In this document: positions 8,701 through 16,056 of the stretch, in pieces | Layout of the letters: every line of letters starts with the position of its first letter | Numbering within the stretch: position 1 is the first letter of the stretch | From: Actinomycetes bacterium | Lineage (GTDB): Bacteria; Actinomycetota; Coriobacteriia; Coriobacteriales; JAEZZM01 | Length of the DNA stretch: 26,123 nt | NCBI GenBank assembly: GCA_023418575.1 | Contig: JAEZZM010000034.1 | Span: forward strand, 1-26,123 | Reading direction: 5' to 3' | The notes under the pieces: model-generated | Database searches by the model: none | Seen by the model: only the letters and a program-made list of their open reading frames with translations | Told to the model about the DNA's origin: nothing | Position numbers and translations under genes: made by a program

Positions 8701-8902
8701 GAGAAAAGCTGAGCCTTATAGAGATGATGTTGTTAAAGCTCTTATGAGATTTTTACACGAGAATTCGCGCAGAGCAGAAGCCGTTGATTTGTTCTTTGAT
8801 TATGAAAGCTATATGGCAAAAGAATATGATCTAGAGCCCTCGGTAGAGATACAGGAGCTATTTTCTCTAGTAAATAAGGGTAAAGTATTGAGCGGATCTT
8901 AA
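5777..8902 (+). CDS. STAND-ATPase (MalT-like) regulator with C-terminal winged-helix and BTAD domains
   Basis: A 1041-residue one-protein regulator. The N-terminus carries a P-loop APKGMGKT (28–35) and a Walker B strand LLILIDD (83–89), as in MalT/LuxR-type STAND ATPases. A long helical middle (about 200–780) resembles a TPR-like sensor arm. The C-terminus (about 788 onward, ALLGRFELSYEGK) has an OmpR-type winged helix, then a bacterial transcriptional activation domain (about 895–1035) ending AVDLFFDYESYMAKEYDLEP, as in SARP/AfsR proteins. It probably activates transcription when ATP and an unknown ligand bind; the target is unknown. It stands alone with about 690 AT-rich bases upstream, and its codons look more A/T-biased than those of secA, hinting at a different history. 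ATG 777 bases into line 5001+ (5777) is preceded by TGGAG (5767–5771). The stop is TAA. Confidence 0.85.
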   Translation: MRNTIMLSGLVERCVSQERKTNLSFLIAPKGMGKTSLLSSCLSYYLEHVPEGLVKQLSGDYSPKELIKLLENCSTLNSRSKDLLILIDDLINMRPDDEQEFCKLVKQLTDKGCIIVIAAYPSQLHITDNFSSFSLLDTRHFLVEEAELELWAQHYRLDLSKLENEHLALRIPALIAALSLKKDGHIYSAESFKREQLELLRYLFFDELSSVVKLCFIMCVLKEGNFSQLEHFYKKDNLQELLSYLNNYHSYFNINIFTQTFEAFDLPMESLRELMSYLEIDAVSLVKQCLGLCVKVQKYERALLIYTMLGSEAKPQELLGLHPLAFVGTMPAALIKHYAKDCLHTYNFPSPEDLLACKYAAIQFNDLRLAAVCEDMYQRSFEQIPLELREYADLLRAYQSFLRQGDLLHEDLQCAAVKEFCTCCMKLLQSSDEGSKAAFLSQIYKFNHVEQEKISRKLYTHIIALCCILSGLYHEGMALVAKEGSFEQASSIEDVYLALDFCLLNAFSYIPDAQAFELPSSFFYAETLVKKLAYQDLEAYLQAVKLICMQSYLSKTKLPDLEKALLVATRRSDNFILALLSLYAAQHEYLAGAQAKAQIRLNQSKEFFRSSGLASLKDLSEHLLFIINIQPQKPQLMRLELKRLLKDCGDRELCASLIEDDLDLQNNMDLCQDNSKDSSTKRQEKTTALYILDLFIAAQVCAEKELSAILRKRFGLILASPMQRAELFRTAVLLPEGAKVLSEFLPLAVLNRAKAILSESSGDKQCINSKLPRVTIASPEQDQDCMQLALLGRFELSYEGKILADKEFHKRKNMQLLSYLALHQVREISRQKIVADLWPHLEYCLGRNNLYSTLSLLRKSFDKVLKGREWLICMSNSIRLNPDLIKSDIMQFESLVRILKTEQHSLSKLEMIDLCLQLDTLYKGDLVDLEGLDLDLFNAIRANLREEFVDSMLLGHSLSLSLDDENLSHYFIQRARKAEPYRDDVVKALMRFLHENSRRAEAVDLFFDYESYMAKEYDLEPSVEIQELFSLVNKGKVLSGS

Positions 8903-8933
8903 GAAGGTAGGCTACTTAGGCTTGGCTCTTGCA

Positions 8934-8939
8934 TATAAT
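8934..8939 (+). promoter_or_regulatory. Candidate -10 box for the secA–prfB transcript
   Basis: A consensus TATAAT lies 31 bases after the regulator's stop and about 120 bases before the secA start. No good -35 is seen at 17 nt. A perfect 14-bp palindrome AAGTTAGCTAACTT (9027–9040) lies between this box and the secA SD and could be an operator. Promoter function is inferred. Confidence 0.35.
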
Positions 8940-9059
8940 TAGTGCTCTAAGCATGCATATTTTAAGGAAGATAAAGAAATCAGAAGAACTGTGCATGTAC
9001 TTGTGGCCTGCTGTGCTAAAGTTAATAAGTTAGCTAACTTTACAGATGAGAAGGAAACA

Positions 9060-11804
9060 ATGGCTGGTATTTTGTCCAAGATCTTATCAGTTGGTGCTGA
9101 TAAAGACCTCAAACGCATTAAAGCTATGGTGGCCCGCATTAATGAGTTGGAGCCACGCTATCAGGAGATGTCAGAACTTGAACTTTTACAACTTACATCT
9201 CGTCTTAAGGAGCGTTTAGAAAAGGGAGAGTCTTTAGATGACATCCTTTTTGATGCTTTTGCTGGCATGCGTGAAACTTCACGCCGCTATCTGGGCATGC
9301 GTCATTATGACGTTCAGCTTATAGGCGGTATCGTTCTTCATGAAGGTATGATTGCCGAGATGAAGACCGGTGAAGGTAAGACCTTAGTTTCCACTTGCGC
9401 AGGTTATCTTAATGCCTTATCAGGCAAAGGTGTACATATTGTTACTGTTAATGATTACCTTGCAAAACGTGATTCTGAGTGGATGGGTCAACTCTACAAC
9501 AAGCTTGGTATGAAGGTTGGTTTGCTCCAAAGCTCAATGAGTCTTTCAGCTAAACCAGATGCATATAAGGCTGATGTGACCTATGGCACTAACTCAGAAT
9601 TTGGTTTTGATTATCTGCGTGACAATATGGTTACTACCTCAGATCAGCGAGTACAACGCCCTCATTATTTTGCCATTGTTGATGAGGTTGACTCTATCTT
9701 GATTGATGAAGCTAGAACTCCTCTTATTATTTCAGGTGCAGGTACACGCTCCAGTGAAACGTATGCAAAGTTTGCTGAGGCTGTGCGTGGTCTTATTCGT
9801 GATGAAGATTTTGAAATGGATGAGGCAAAGCACACTATCGCTGCAACTGAAAGTGGTCTTACCAAGATTGAAAAACGCCTTGGTATTGATAATATTTATG
9901 CTGATTTATCAGGTCAGCTTGTTAATCACTTGCAGCAAGCTTTGCGTGCGCAGTATCTTTTCCATCTCAATGTGAACTATGTTGTCTTAGATGATGAAGT
10001 TAAGATTGTTGATGAGTTTACTGGCCGTATAATGGAAGGCCGTCGCTATTCAGAAGGTTTGCATCAAGCCTTAGAGGCAAAAGAGGGTGTATTGGTACGT
10101 GAGGAAAATCAAACACTTGCTACTATTACCCTGCAAAACTACTTTAGGTTATATGAGAAGCTTTCTGGTATGACCGGTACTGCTCTTACTGAGGATTCTG
10201 AGTTTAGACAGATTTATAAACTCAAAGTTCAGCCCATTCCGCCAAATCGTCCTGTTCAGCGTGTTGATAATGATGACTTGGTATACCGCACCATTGATGC
10301 AAAGTTTTCTGCTGTTGCTGATGAGGTTAAAGAGCGTCATTCAAAGGGTCAACCTGTTTTGGTTGGTACAGTATCAATTGAGAGCTCAGAGCGTCTTTCT
10401 CGTCTTTTAACAAAGCGCGGTATTAAACACGAGATTTTGAATGCAAAGCATCATGAGCGCGAAGCAGCTATTGTTGCTCAGGCTGGACGCCTGGGGGCAG
10501 TGACTATTGCAACTAACATGGCTGGTCGTGGTACTGATATTTTATTGGGTGGAAATCCAGATGAGCTTGCTTTAGAGAATTTGCGCAAGCAAGGTATAGA
10601 GCCTGAAGAAGCAACAGAAGAGCAACTGCACAAGGCCCTTGAAGAGGCCAAGCAAATTACCAGTTCAGAAAAAGAGCAGGTGCTAGAAGCTGGTGGTCTA
10701 GCAGTATTGGGTACTGAGCGTCATGAAGCTCGCCGTATTGATAATCAGCTTCGTGGTCGTTCTGGTCGTCAAGGTGATCCTGGTGCTACCCAGTTCTATC
10801 TCTCACTTGAAGATGACCTCATGCGTCGCTTTGGTGGGGATCGCATGGATCGTATCTCTGCAATGATGCAAAAGACTGAAATGCCTGATGATATGCCTAT
10901 CCAGGCTAAGCTTATTACTCGTGCAGTAGAGTCTGCGCAGCAAAAGATTGAGCAGATGAATTTTGAATCTCGTAAGCATGTTCTTGAGTATGATGATGTA
11001 ATGAATCACCAAAGAAAGGTGATTTATGCAGAGCGCAACAAGATTCTTGATGGTAAAGACATTCATGAGAGCGTTGAAGAGCTCATGAAAGAGTTGGTCC
11101 AAAACCAAGTAGATACTTGTGTGCCTGATCGTTCTGGTGTTGAAGAGTGGGATCTTGAGAGCTTAAATACTTGGGTTCATGAGATGTGTGGCCGCAACGA
11201 TTTTGATGCTGCAAGTCTAGAACATGATGAAGACCCAGATGTTTTGGAAGACGCTATTTATGCCTATATCCGTTCGGTATATGCAGAAAAAGAAGATCAC
11301 CTGGGTGATGAAGTTATGAGAGAGCTTGAGCGCCAGGTTATGCTCAGGGTGATTGATACGCGCTGGATGAGTCATCTTTCAGAGATGGATTATCTCAAAG
11401 CAGGTATAGGACTTAGAGGTTTTGGTCAAAGAGACCCCTTGGTTGAATATAAGTCGGAGGCCTATGCTGCTTTTGGTGGCTTAGTTCAGGCTATGTATGA
11501 GGACTTCTTGCGCACTATCTTAAATCTTGATTTACAAGAGCTTCCCAAGGCAGAACCTGAGACCCCTTCATTTGAAGGAGCTCAGTATTCAGGGCCAGAA
11601 GAAGTAGATGGTGATCATGGTAGATCTTATGCGCATCTTGATCCTGCTATGGCTTCCATGCCCGAGCTTCCACAGGAGGCTAAAACGGTAAGCACCTATA
11701 AAAAGTCGGAAGACCCCAGTCCCTATGCAGGAGTAGGTAGAAATGATCCATGCCCCTGCGGCAGTGGTAAAAAATTCAAGCATTGCCACGGTAAGAACGC
11801 ATAA
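9060..11804 (+). CDS. secA: Preprotein translocase ATPase SecA
   Basis: The motor ATPase that drives unfolded preproteins through SecYEG at the cytoplasmic membrane; 914 residues, normal for the family. Seen: Walker A MKTGEGKT (101–108), TVNDYLAKRD (129–138), DEVDSILIDEAR (about 207–218), GRIMEGRRYSEGLHQA, the second helicase half with TNMAGRGTDI and GRSGRQGDPG, and the C-terminal zinc SEC-C motif C898-P-C900…C909-H910. ATG 9060 is chosen because AAGGA lies just upstream and the family N-terminus begins here. The frame stays open back to 8991, but that part looks non-coding. prfB follows after 6 bases, so the two are probably co-translated. Confidence 0.98.
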   Translation: MAGILSKILSVGADKDLKRIKAMVARINELEPRYQEMSELELLQLTSRLKERLEKGESLDDILFDAFAGMRETSRRYLGMRHYDVQLIGGIVLHEGMIAEMKTGEGKTLVSTCAGYLNALSGKGVHIVTVNDYLAKRDSEWMGQLYNKLGMKVGLLQSSMSLSAKPDAYKADVTYGTNSEFGFDYLRDNMVTTSDQRVQRPHYFAIVDEVDSILIDEARTPLIISGAGTRSSETYAKFAEAVRGLIRDEDFEMDEAKHTIAATESGLTKIEKRLGIDNIYADLSGQLVNHLQQALRAQYLFHLNVNYVVLDDEVKIVDEFTGRIMEGRRYSEGLHQALEAKEGVLVREENQTLATITLQNYFRLYEKLSGMTGTALTEDSEFRQIYKLKVQPIPPNRPVQRVDNDDLVYRTIDAKFSAVADEVKERHSKGQPVLVGTVSIESSERLSRLLTKRGIKHEILNAKHHEREAAIVAQAGRLGAVTIATNMAGRGTDILLGGNPDELALENLRKQGIEPEEATEEQLHKALEEAKQITSSEKEQVLEAGGLAVLGTERHEARRIDNQLRGRSGRQGDPGATQFYLSLEDDLMRRFGGDRMDRISAMMQKTEMPDDMPIQAKLITRAVESAQQKIEQMNFESRKHVLEYDDVMNHQRKVIYAERNKILDGKDIHESVEELMKELVQNQVDTCVPDRSGVEEWDLESLNTWVHEMCGRNDFDAASLEHDEDPDVLEDAIYAYIRSVYAEKEDHLGDEVMRELERQVMLRVIDTRWMSHLSEMDYLKAGIGLRGFGQRDPLVEYKSEAYAAFGGLVQAMYEDFLRTILNLDLQELPKAEPETPSFEGAQYSGPEEVDGDHGRSYAHLDPAMASMPELPQEAKTVSTYKKSEDPSPYAGVGRNDPCPCGSGKKFKHCHGKNA

Positions 11805-11810
11805 GTTTTT

Positions 11811-12926
11811 ATGGTTGAAGAATTTGATTTAGATCTAGAAGAGCTTCAAGCAAGTCTAGCAGAGATTGCAAAGTATTTGCATATCTCTGAAAAACAGGCT
11901 GAGCTAACTAAGCTTGAAAAGCAGATGTCAGCTCCAGATTTTTGGAATGATCAGCAAGCCGCCCAAGCCCTTATGGGGCAGGCGGCTTTGCTGCGTGATG
12001 TCCTTGCTCAGTTTCAGACAGCTCAAGAGCTTTCTGAGGAGGCTACTGCCGCCTTTGAGCTTTCTCAATTAGATGACGGTTTTGTTGAAGAATATCAAAA
12101 TCTATGTACTAAGCTAAAAGACTATATTGATGAGCTTGAGCTTAATACCTGGTTTTCAGGAAAATTTGATCATGGTGATGCTATCGTCACTATTACGCCC
12201 GGACAAGGGGGTCTTGAGGCGCAAGACTGGGTTGAAATGCTTTTAAAAATGTATCTGCGCTACTGCGAGAATCGCGGTTGGGCTTATACGCTTAACCATA
12301 TAAAATCAGGTGAAGTTATTGGCTTAGATAGGGCAACTTTTACTGTGAGTGGCGCCAATGCATATGGAATGTTGCGTGCAGAGCAAGGGGTGCATCGTTT
12401 GGTGCGTATTTCTCCTACTGATGAGAAAAAGCGCAGGCAAACAACTTTTGCAGGTGTTCAAGTTCTACCACTTATTCCTGATGATATCGAGCTTAATATT
12501 AAGCAAGAAGATCTACGCATTGATGTATATCGCTCTAGTGGCCCCGGAGGACAATCGGTCAATACTACTGACTCTGCTGTGCGTATCACACATATGCCTA
12601 CAGGTATTGTGGTGACCTGTCAAAACGAGAAATCACAGACGTACAATAAAGAGTCTGCAATGAAAATCTTGCGCTCGCGCTTGTATGAGCTAGAAAAACA
12701 AAAAAGAGAAGAAGAGTTGGATAAGTTAAGAGGGCCTAAAAAAGACATAGCCTTTGGGAGCCAGATAAGAAATTATGTCCTTTTCCCTTATCAATTAGTA
12801 AAAGATTTGCGTACAGACTATCAAACGGGAGATGTTGATGCGGTTTTATCGGGAGGAAAGCTTGATCCATTTATAATTGCCTACCACCGACATCTTTCAG
12901 CGCAAAATAGCGCTAGCGTAGAGTAG
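11811..12926 (+). CDS. prfB: Peptide chain release factor 2 with Ser-Pro-Thr tripeptide
   Basis: A 371-residue class I release factor that reads stop codons in the ribosomal A site and triggers peptide release. Seen: GPGGQSVN with the catalytic GGQ at 246–248, the GxxAYGMLRAEQGVHRLVRIS stretch typical of RF2, and the C-terminal PYQLVKDLRTDYQTG. The recognition loop reads S201-P202-T203, not the RF2 signature Ser-Pro-Phe; the following EKKRRQTTF region is otherwise RF2-like. Frame and codons (tct cct act, 12411–12419) are clear. The gene is one continuous frame: the UGA-dependent +1 frameshift used for autoregulation in many bacteria is absent. It lies 6 nt after secA, the usual actinobacterial arrangement. 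The stop is TAG, the first of a 10-bp-spaced run of stop codons. Confidence 0.95.
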   Translation: MVEEFDLDLEELQASLAEIAKYLHISEKQAELTKLEKQMSAPDFWNDQQAAQALMGQAALLRDVLAQFQTAQELSEEATAAFELSQLDDGFVEEYQNLCTKLKDYIDELELNTWFSGKFDHGDAIVTITPGQGGLEAQDWVEMLLKMYLRYCENRGWAYTLNHIKSGEVIGLDRATFTVSGANAYGMLRAEQGVHRLVRISPTDEKKRRQTTFAGVQVLPLIPDDIELNIKQEDLRIDVYRSSGPGGQSVNTTDSAVRITHMPTGIVVTCQNEKSQTYNKESAMKILRSRLYELEKQKREEELDKLRGPKKDIAFGSQIRNYVLFPYQLVKDLRTDYQTGDVDAVLSGGKLDPFIIAYHRHLSAQNSASVE

Positions 12927-13010
12927 TGCAGAATAGCACAAGCTAGCACAAAATAGCGCAAACTAGTACAGATTAGCGCAAACTAGCGCAAAATAGTGCA
13001 GAATAAACTT
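12921..13010. repeat. 10-bp-period degenerate tandem array overlapping the prfB stop codon
   Basis: Eight consecutive 10-bp units of consensus roughly AAnTAGCrCA run from 12921 to 13000, and a degenerate ninth reaches 13010. The triplet at unit positions 4–6 is TAG in eight units (12924, 12934 … 12994) and TAA in the ninth (13004). The first TAG is the real prfB stop. Since 10 is 1 mod 3, the stops fall in all three frames in turn. Confidence 0.9.
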
Positions 13011-13042
13011 GGTAGTTAAGGTTTTAAAGTAGAGGGTTAATC

Positions 13043-13942
13043 GTGGGATTAAGTTTTTCTAAAATATCAGATCCAATTTTATCTCGTCACTGGCTTAAAG
13101 ATTACCTGCTTATGGCTTTGGGAGCCTTTCTTACAGCTGTGGCACTGAATTGCTTCTTGATTCCTGGAGAACTTGCGGCAGGTGGGGCAAGCGGTCTTGC
13201 TACCATTATTTATCACATAGGCCTGCGCTTTGATCTCTATATTCCTGTTGGTTTTCAGACCTTGGTAATGAACGCCCTGCTTTTAGTTCCCGTATTTAAA
13301 TCAGGCGGTTTTCGCTATGCCAGTAGAACTATTTTTGGCATAGTGGCTCTTGCAGTCTTTATCGACATAAGTGCACCATTTTTACCCAATCTGGTTAATG
13401 ATGAACTGCTATTGGCTGCCGTATGCGGAGGAATCCTTACCGGTATAGGCCTTGGCCTGGTCTTTAAATCTGGTGGCAATACAGGTGGTACCGATATTGT
13501 TGCTCAACTTATAGCCAAGCACTCTTCAATGAGTGTGGGAGCCTGGCTTTTGATCATTGATCTTTTGATTATTGCTGCAAGTGCTCCGGTTTTCTCGCCA
13601 CAAGCCGCTCTTTGTGCTGCCATTTCTATGGGAATTACGGCCTATATCATTGATAGGGTCGTAGATGGTCTGGTGACTGAGCGTGCTGCCTGGATTATTT
13701 CTAGTAAATACGAAGAACTTACCCCGCTTATCCTGCATGAACTGGGTAGAGGCTGCACCTGCTTTGAAGCAAAAGGAACATGGACTAATAAAGATAGGCC
13801 TGTGCTGTTTGTTGTCTTGTCGCGCAAAGAGCTTAATTTGCTTAAAAATATAGTTTCTAGTGTCGATAAGGACGCAATTGTGATAATTTCAGAAGTAACA
13901 GAAGCGTTTGGCGAAGGATTCAAGGAGATGGGAGTCCAGTAA
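13043..13942 (+). CDS. YitT-family integral membrane protein (DUF161/DUF2179)
   Basis: A 299-residue membrane protein of the YitT family, whose function is not firmly established. The first 210 residues hold about five hydrophobic segments, with the family motifs GGASGLATIIYHIG and FKSGGNTGGTDIVAQLI. The cytoplasmic C-terminal DUF2179 domain ends in ISEVTEAFGEGFKE. The start is GTG 13043 with AGAGGG upstream. The stop TAA overlaps the next gene's ATG by one base (TAATG), so it is translationally coupled to the transketolase genes. That coupling says little about substrate. Confidence 0.85.
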   Translation: MGLSFSKISDPILSRHWLKDYLLMALGAFLTAVALNCFLIPGELAAGGASGLATIIYHIGLRFDLYIPVGFQTLVMNALLLVPVFKSGGFRYASRTIFGIVALAVFIDISAPFLPNLVNDELLLAAVCGGILTGIGLGLVFKSGGNTGGTDIVAQLIAKHSSMSVGAWLLIIDLLIIAASAPVFSPQAALCAAISMGITAYIIDRVVDGLVTERAAWIISSKYEELTPLILHELGRGCTCFEAKGTWTNKDRPVLFVVLSRKELNLLKNIVSSVDKDAIVIISEVTEAFGEGFKEMGVQ

Positions 13943-14826
13943 TGTCAGGTCAACCAGAGCAGCTCACAACTGCGCAAGTTAAAGAACTTAAGGCAAGAGC
14001 TTTAGAGGTGCGCATGAATATTGTGCGCATGCTTGAACAGGCAAAAAGTGGTCATCCCGGTGGATCGCTTTCATCAAGCGATATCTTAAGCTGCCTCTAT
14101 TTTTCAGGGGTTCTCCAAGCAAAAGCTGATGATCCTCAATGGGAACAGCGCGATAGATTCATACTTTCAAAAGGCCATGCAGCCCCCGTCCTCTATGCGG
14201 TTTTGGCAGAGTTTGGATATATTCCTCATAGCTGGTTAGATAGTTTGAGAAAACTGCATTCACATCTTCAGGGACATCCTGATATGAGAAAATGTCCTGG
14301 TGTTGAGGCTTCAACAGGCTCCTTGGGTCAAGGCCTCTCCATTGCTTCTGGTCTTGCATTGGGACTTGCCCATGATGCCGATAAAATAGGGCGCTGCCCA
14401 GACGTATATGTTCTAACGGGGGATGGAGAGCTTCAGGAAGGTCAAAATTGGGAAGCCCTCATGTATGCAGCTCATAAGAAGATCTCCAACCTTATCGCCT
14501 TAGTTGATAGCAACAATCTTCAAATTGACGGCAAGGTTTCAGAGGTTAATTCTTTGGGAAATTTGGCTGAAAAATTTAAGAGCTTTGGCTGGCAAGTTTT
14601 TGAGGCAAATGGCCATGATATGCAAGAGATCTATGCTGCGCTTAAAGCTGCTCAAGCATATAAGCAAGGGCCTTGTGCTGTTATTTTTTCAACCACCAAG
14701 GGTAAAGGCATTTCTTTCATGGAAAATCAATGCTCATGGCATGGAAAAGCTCCCAGCGCTCAGGAGGCCGCAGGGGCACTAGAGGAATTACAAGCGGCAC
14801 TGAGCTGCCTGAGAGAGGAGGCCTAA
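13942..14826 (+). CDS. Transketolase, N-terminal (TPP-binding) subunit
   Basis: A 294-residue half of a split transketolase. With the next gene's product it transfers two-carbon units between sugar phosphates in the non-oxidative pentose phosphate pathway. Seen: SGHPGG with H38, SKGHA with H79, ASTGSLGQGL (123–132) and the thiamine-diphosphate/Mg motif G160-DG…N191-N192. The start overlaps the yitT-like stop by one base. The C-terminal subunit follows after a single base. Split transketolases are common in actinobacteria, firmicutes and archaea. Sugar-phosphate specificity is inferred from the family. Confidence 0.93.
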   Translation: MSGQPEQLTTAQVKELKARALEVRMNIVRMLEQAKSGHPGGSLSSSDILSCLYFSGVLQAKADDPQWEQRDRFILSKGHAAPVLYAVLAEFGYIPHSWLDSLRKLHSHLQGHPDMRKCPGVEASTGSLGQGLSIASGLALGLAHDADKIGRCPDVYVLTGDGELQEGQNWEALMYAAHKKISNLIALVDSNNLQIDGKVSEVNSLGNLAEKFKSFGWQVFEANGHDMQEIYAALKAAQAYKQGPCAVIFSTTKGKGISFMENQCSWHGKAPSAQEAAGALEELQAALSCLREEA

Positions 14827-14827
14827 G

Positions 14828-15760
14828 ATGGCAAAGGCAACGCGCGCAGCTTTTGGAGAGACTTTAATTGAGCTGGTTTCTCAAGGTCATAACATTGTTG
14901 CAGTAGATGCTGATCTTGCAGGCTCTACTACGACAGCTAAATTTGGAGCTGCTTATCCTGATAGATTTTATGATGTTGGCATAGCTGAACAAAATATGAT
15001 AGGACTTGCTGCAGGTCTCTCACTCAGTGGTGCCTGCGCTTTTACTGGTTCTTTTGCTGTTTTTGGCACAGGTAGATGCTATGATCAGATTAGAAATACA
15101 GTCTGCTATCCTGCGCTTAATGTAAAGATTTGCCCCACTCATTCTGGCGTAAGTGTGGGTCCTGACGGCGGCTCTCATCAAATGCTTGAAGATATTTCAC
15201 TCATGAGGGGCCTTCCCAATATGCGCGTCTTGGTACCTGCAGATTATCACTCTGCTAAAGAGGCTATAAAGCTTGCGGCACAAGAAGAGGGTCCTGTTTA
15301 CGTGCGTCTTGGTCGCGCTTCGGTACCTGAGTTGTATGAAGAAGGACAAATACAAATGAGATTTGGCTCTTCTCATAAGCTGCAAGATGGTACAGACCTT
15401 AGTATTTTTGCTTGTGGACTTGAGGTTTCAGAGGCTATAAAGGCAGCGGAGATTTTAAAGCAAGAGGGCATCACAGTTGATCTTATTGATGTCTACTCAA
15501 TAAAGCCCTTAGATAGAGATGCTTTATTGGCTTCTGCAAAAAAGACTAATAGAGTTTTATGTTGCGAAGAGCATTCAATTTATGGTGGCTTGGGCTCAGC
15601 CGTTGCAGAGCTTTTAGCTCAAGAACACCCCTGTCATATGGCTTTTGTGGGAACTCAGGATGTATTTGGAACCTCAGGAGAAATTGAAGAGCTCTTAGAG
15701 GAGTATCAGCTTGATGCTCAGTCTATAGTTCGTGCTGCCAAAAAGCTTGTAGGGCGATAA
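14828..15760 (+). CDS. Transketolase, C-terminal subunit
   Basis: A 310-residue partner of the preceding subunit, holding the pyrimidine-binding and C-terminal domains. Seen: D49-V-G-I-A-E-Q-N with the glutamate (E54) that activates the TPP aminopyrimidine ring, a PTHSGVSVGPDGGSHQ segment, the VLVPADYHSAK segment and a C-terminal EEHSIYGGLGSAV transketolase_C region. It is separated from the N subunit by one base, consistent with stoichiometric translation. It could in principle be a DXS-like half, but the partner is clearly transketolase. It is followed by a repeat-filled gap. Confidence 0.93.
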   Translation: MAKATRAAFGETLIELVSQGHNIVAVDADLAGSTTTAKFGAAYPDRFYDVGIAEQNMIGLAAGLSLSGACAFTGSFAVFGTGRCYDQIRNTVCYPALNVKICPTHSGVSVGPDGGSHQMLEDISLMRGLPNMRVLVPADYHSAKEAIKLAAQEEGPVYVRLGRASVPELYEEGQIQMRFGSSHKLQDGTDLSIFACGLEVSEAIKAAEILKQEGITVDLIDVYSIKPLDRDALLASAKKTNRVLCCEEHSIYGGLGSAVAELLAQEHPCHMAFVGTQDVFGTSGEIEELLEEYQLDAQSIVRAAKKLVGR

Positions 15761-15800
15761 GATCTGATCGTCTTGCCTAAGTGCGGTTCACGGCAAGATG

Positions 15801-15896
15801 TAAGGCAAGCTGGTAGGTGACACTTAAGGCAGCTTGTAAAGCAAGATTTAAGGCAGGCTGTAAGGCAAGGCTTAAAGCAGGCTTTGAGACGAGGCA
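15801..15896. repeat. 12-bp-period degenerate tandem array after the transketolase operon
   Basis: Eight units of about 12 bp, consensus TAAGGCAAGCTG, occupy 15801–15896; the first two are 13 and 11 bp, the rest exactly 12. Each unit begins with a stop triplet (TAA mostly, TAG once, TGA in the last). With a 12-bp period they all lie in one frame, which is not that of the transketolase gene. The rest of the gap to ftsE (15897–15996) shows no further structure. Confidence 0.85.
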
Positions 15897-15996
15897 GAAA
15901 AGTGTGCCTTGCTAATGTGTCTACTTTGTAAAAGCTCTCACAGGCTCTACACGTCTTGGCTGGTAAGCTTTGATAAAATAAAGTACCTCATTTGTG

Positions 15997-16025
15997 CAAA
16001 GACAAGCATCTTGTGCTTGTCTTTG
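15997..16025 (+). terminator. Strong hairpin upstream of ftsE (terminator or attenuator)
   Basis: CAAAGACAAGCA (15997–16008) pairs perfectly with TGCTTGTCTTTG (16014–16025) over 12 bp around loop TCTTG. The downstream tract GTTGTAGTATTG is only moderately T-rich. It may end transketolase transcripts, or sit in the ftsE leader 31 nt before the start codon. Confidence 0.55.
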
Positions 16026-16056
16026 TTGTAGTATTGTCAAGCTGATAGGAGTAATT

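Noticed and set aside
8991..9059. An earlier secA start at 8991
   Set aside because: The extra 23 residues are unlike SecA, have no SD, and run through a palindrome; ATG 9060 has AAGGA upstream and matches the family N-terminus.
11811..11900. Programmed +1 frameshift in prfB
   Set aside because: The gene is a single open frame with no internal UGA or CTT-TGA slippery site in the first codons.
15994..16056. An earlier ftsE start at GTG 15994
   Set aside because: It would encode the two arms of a 12-bp hairpin and has no SD; TTG 16057 has AGGAG at 5 nt.
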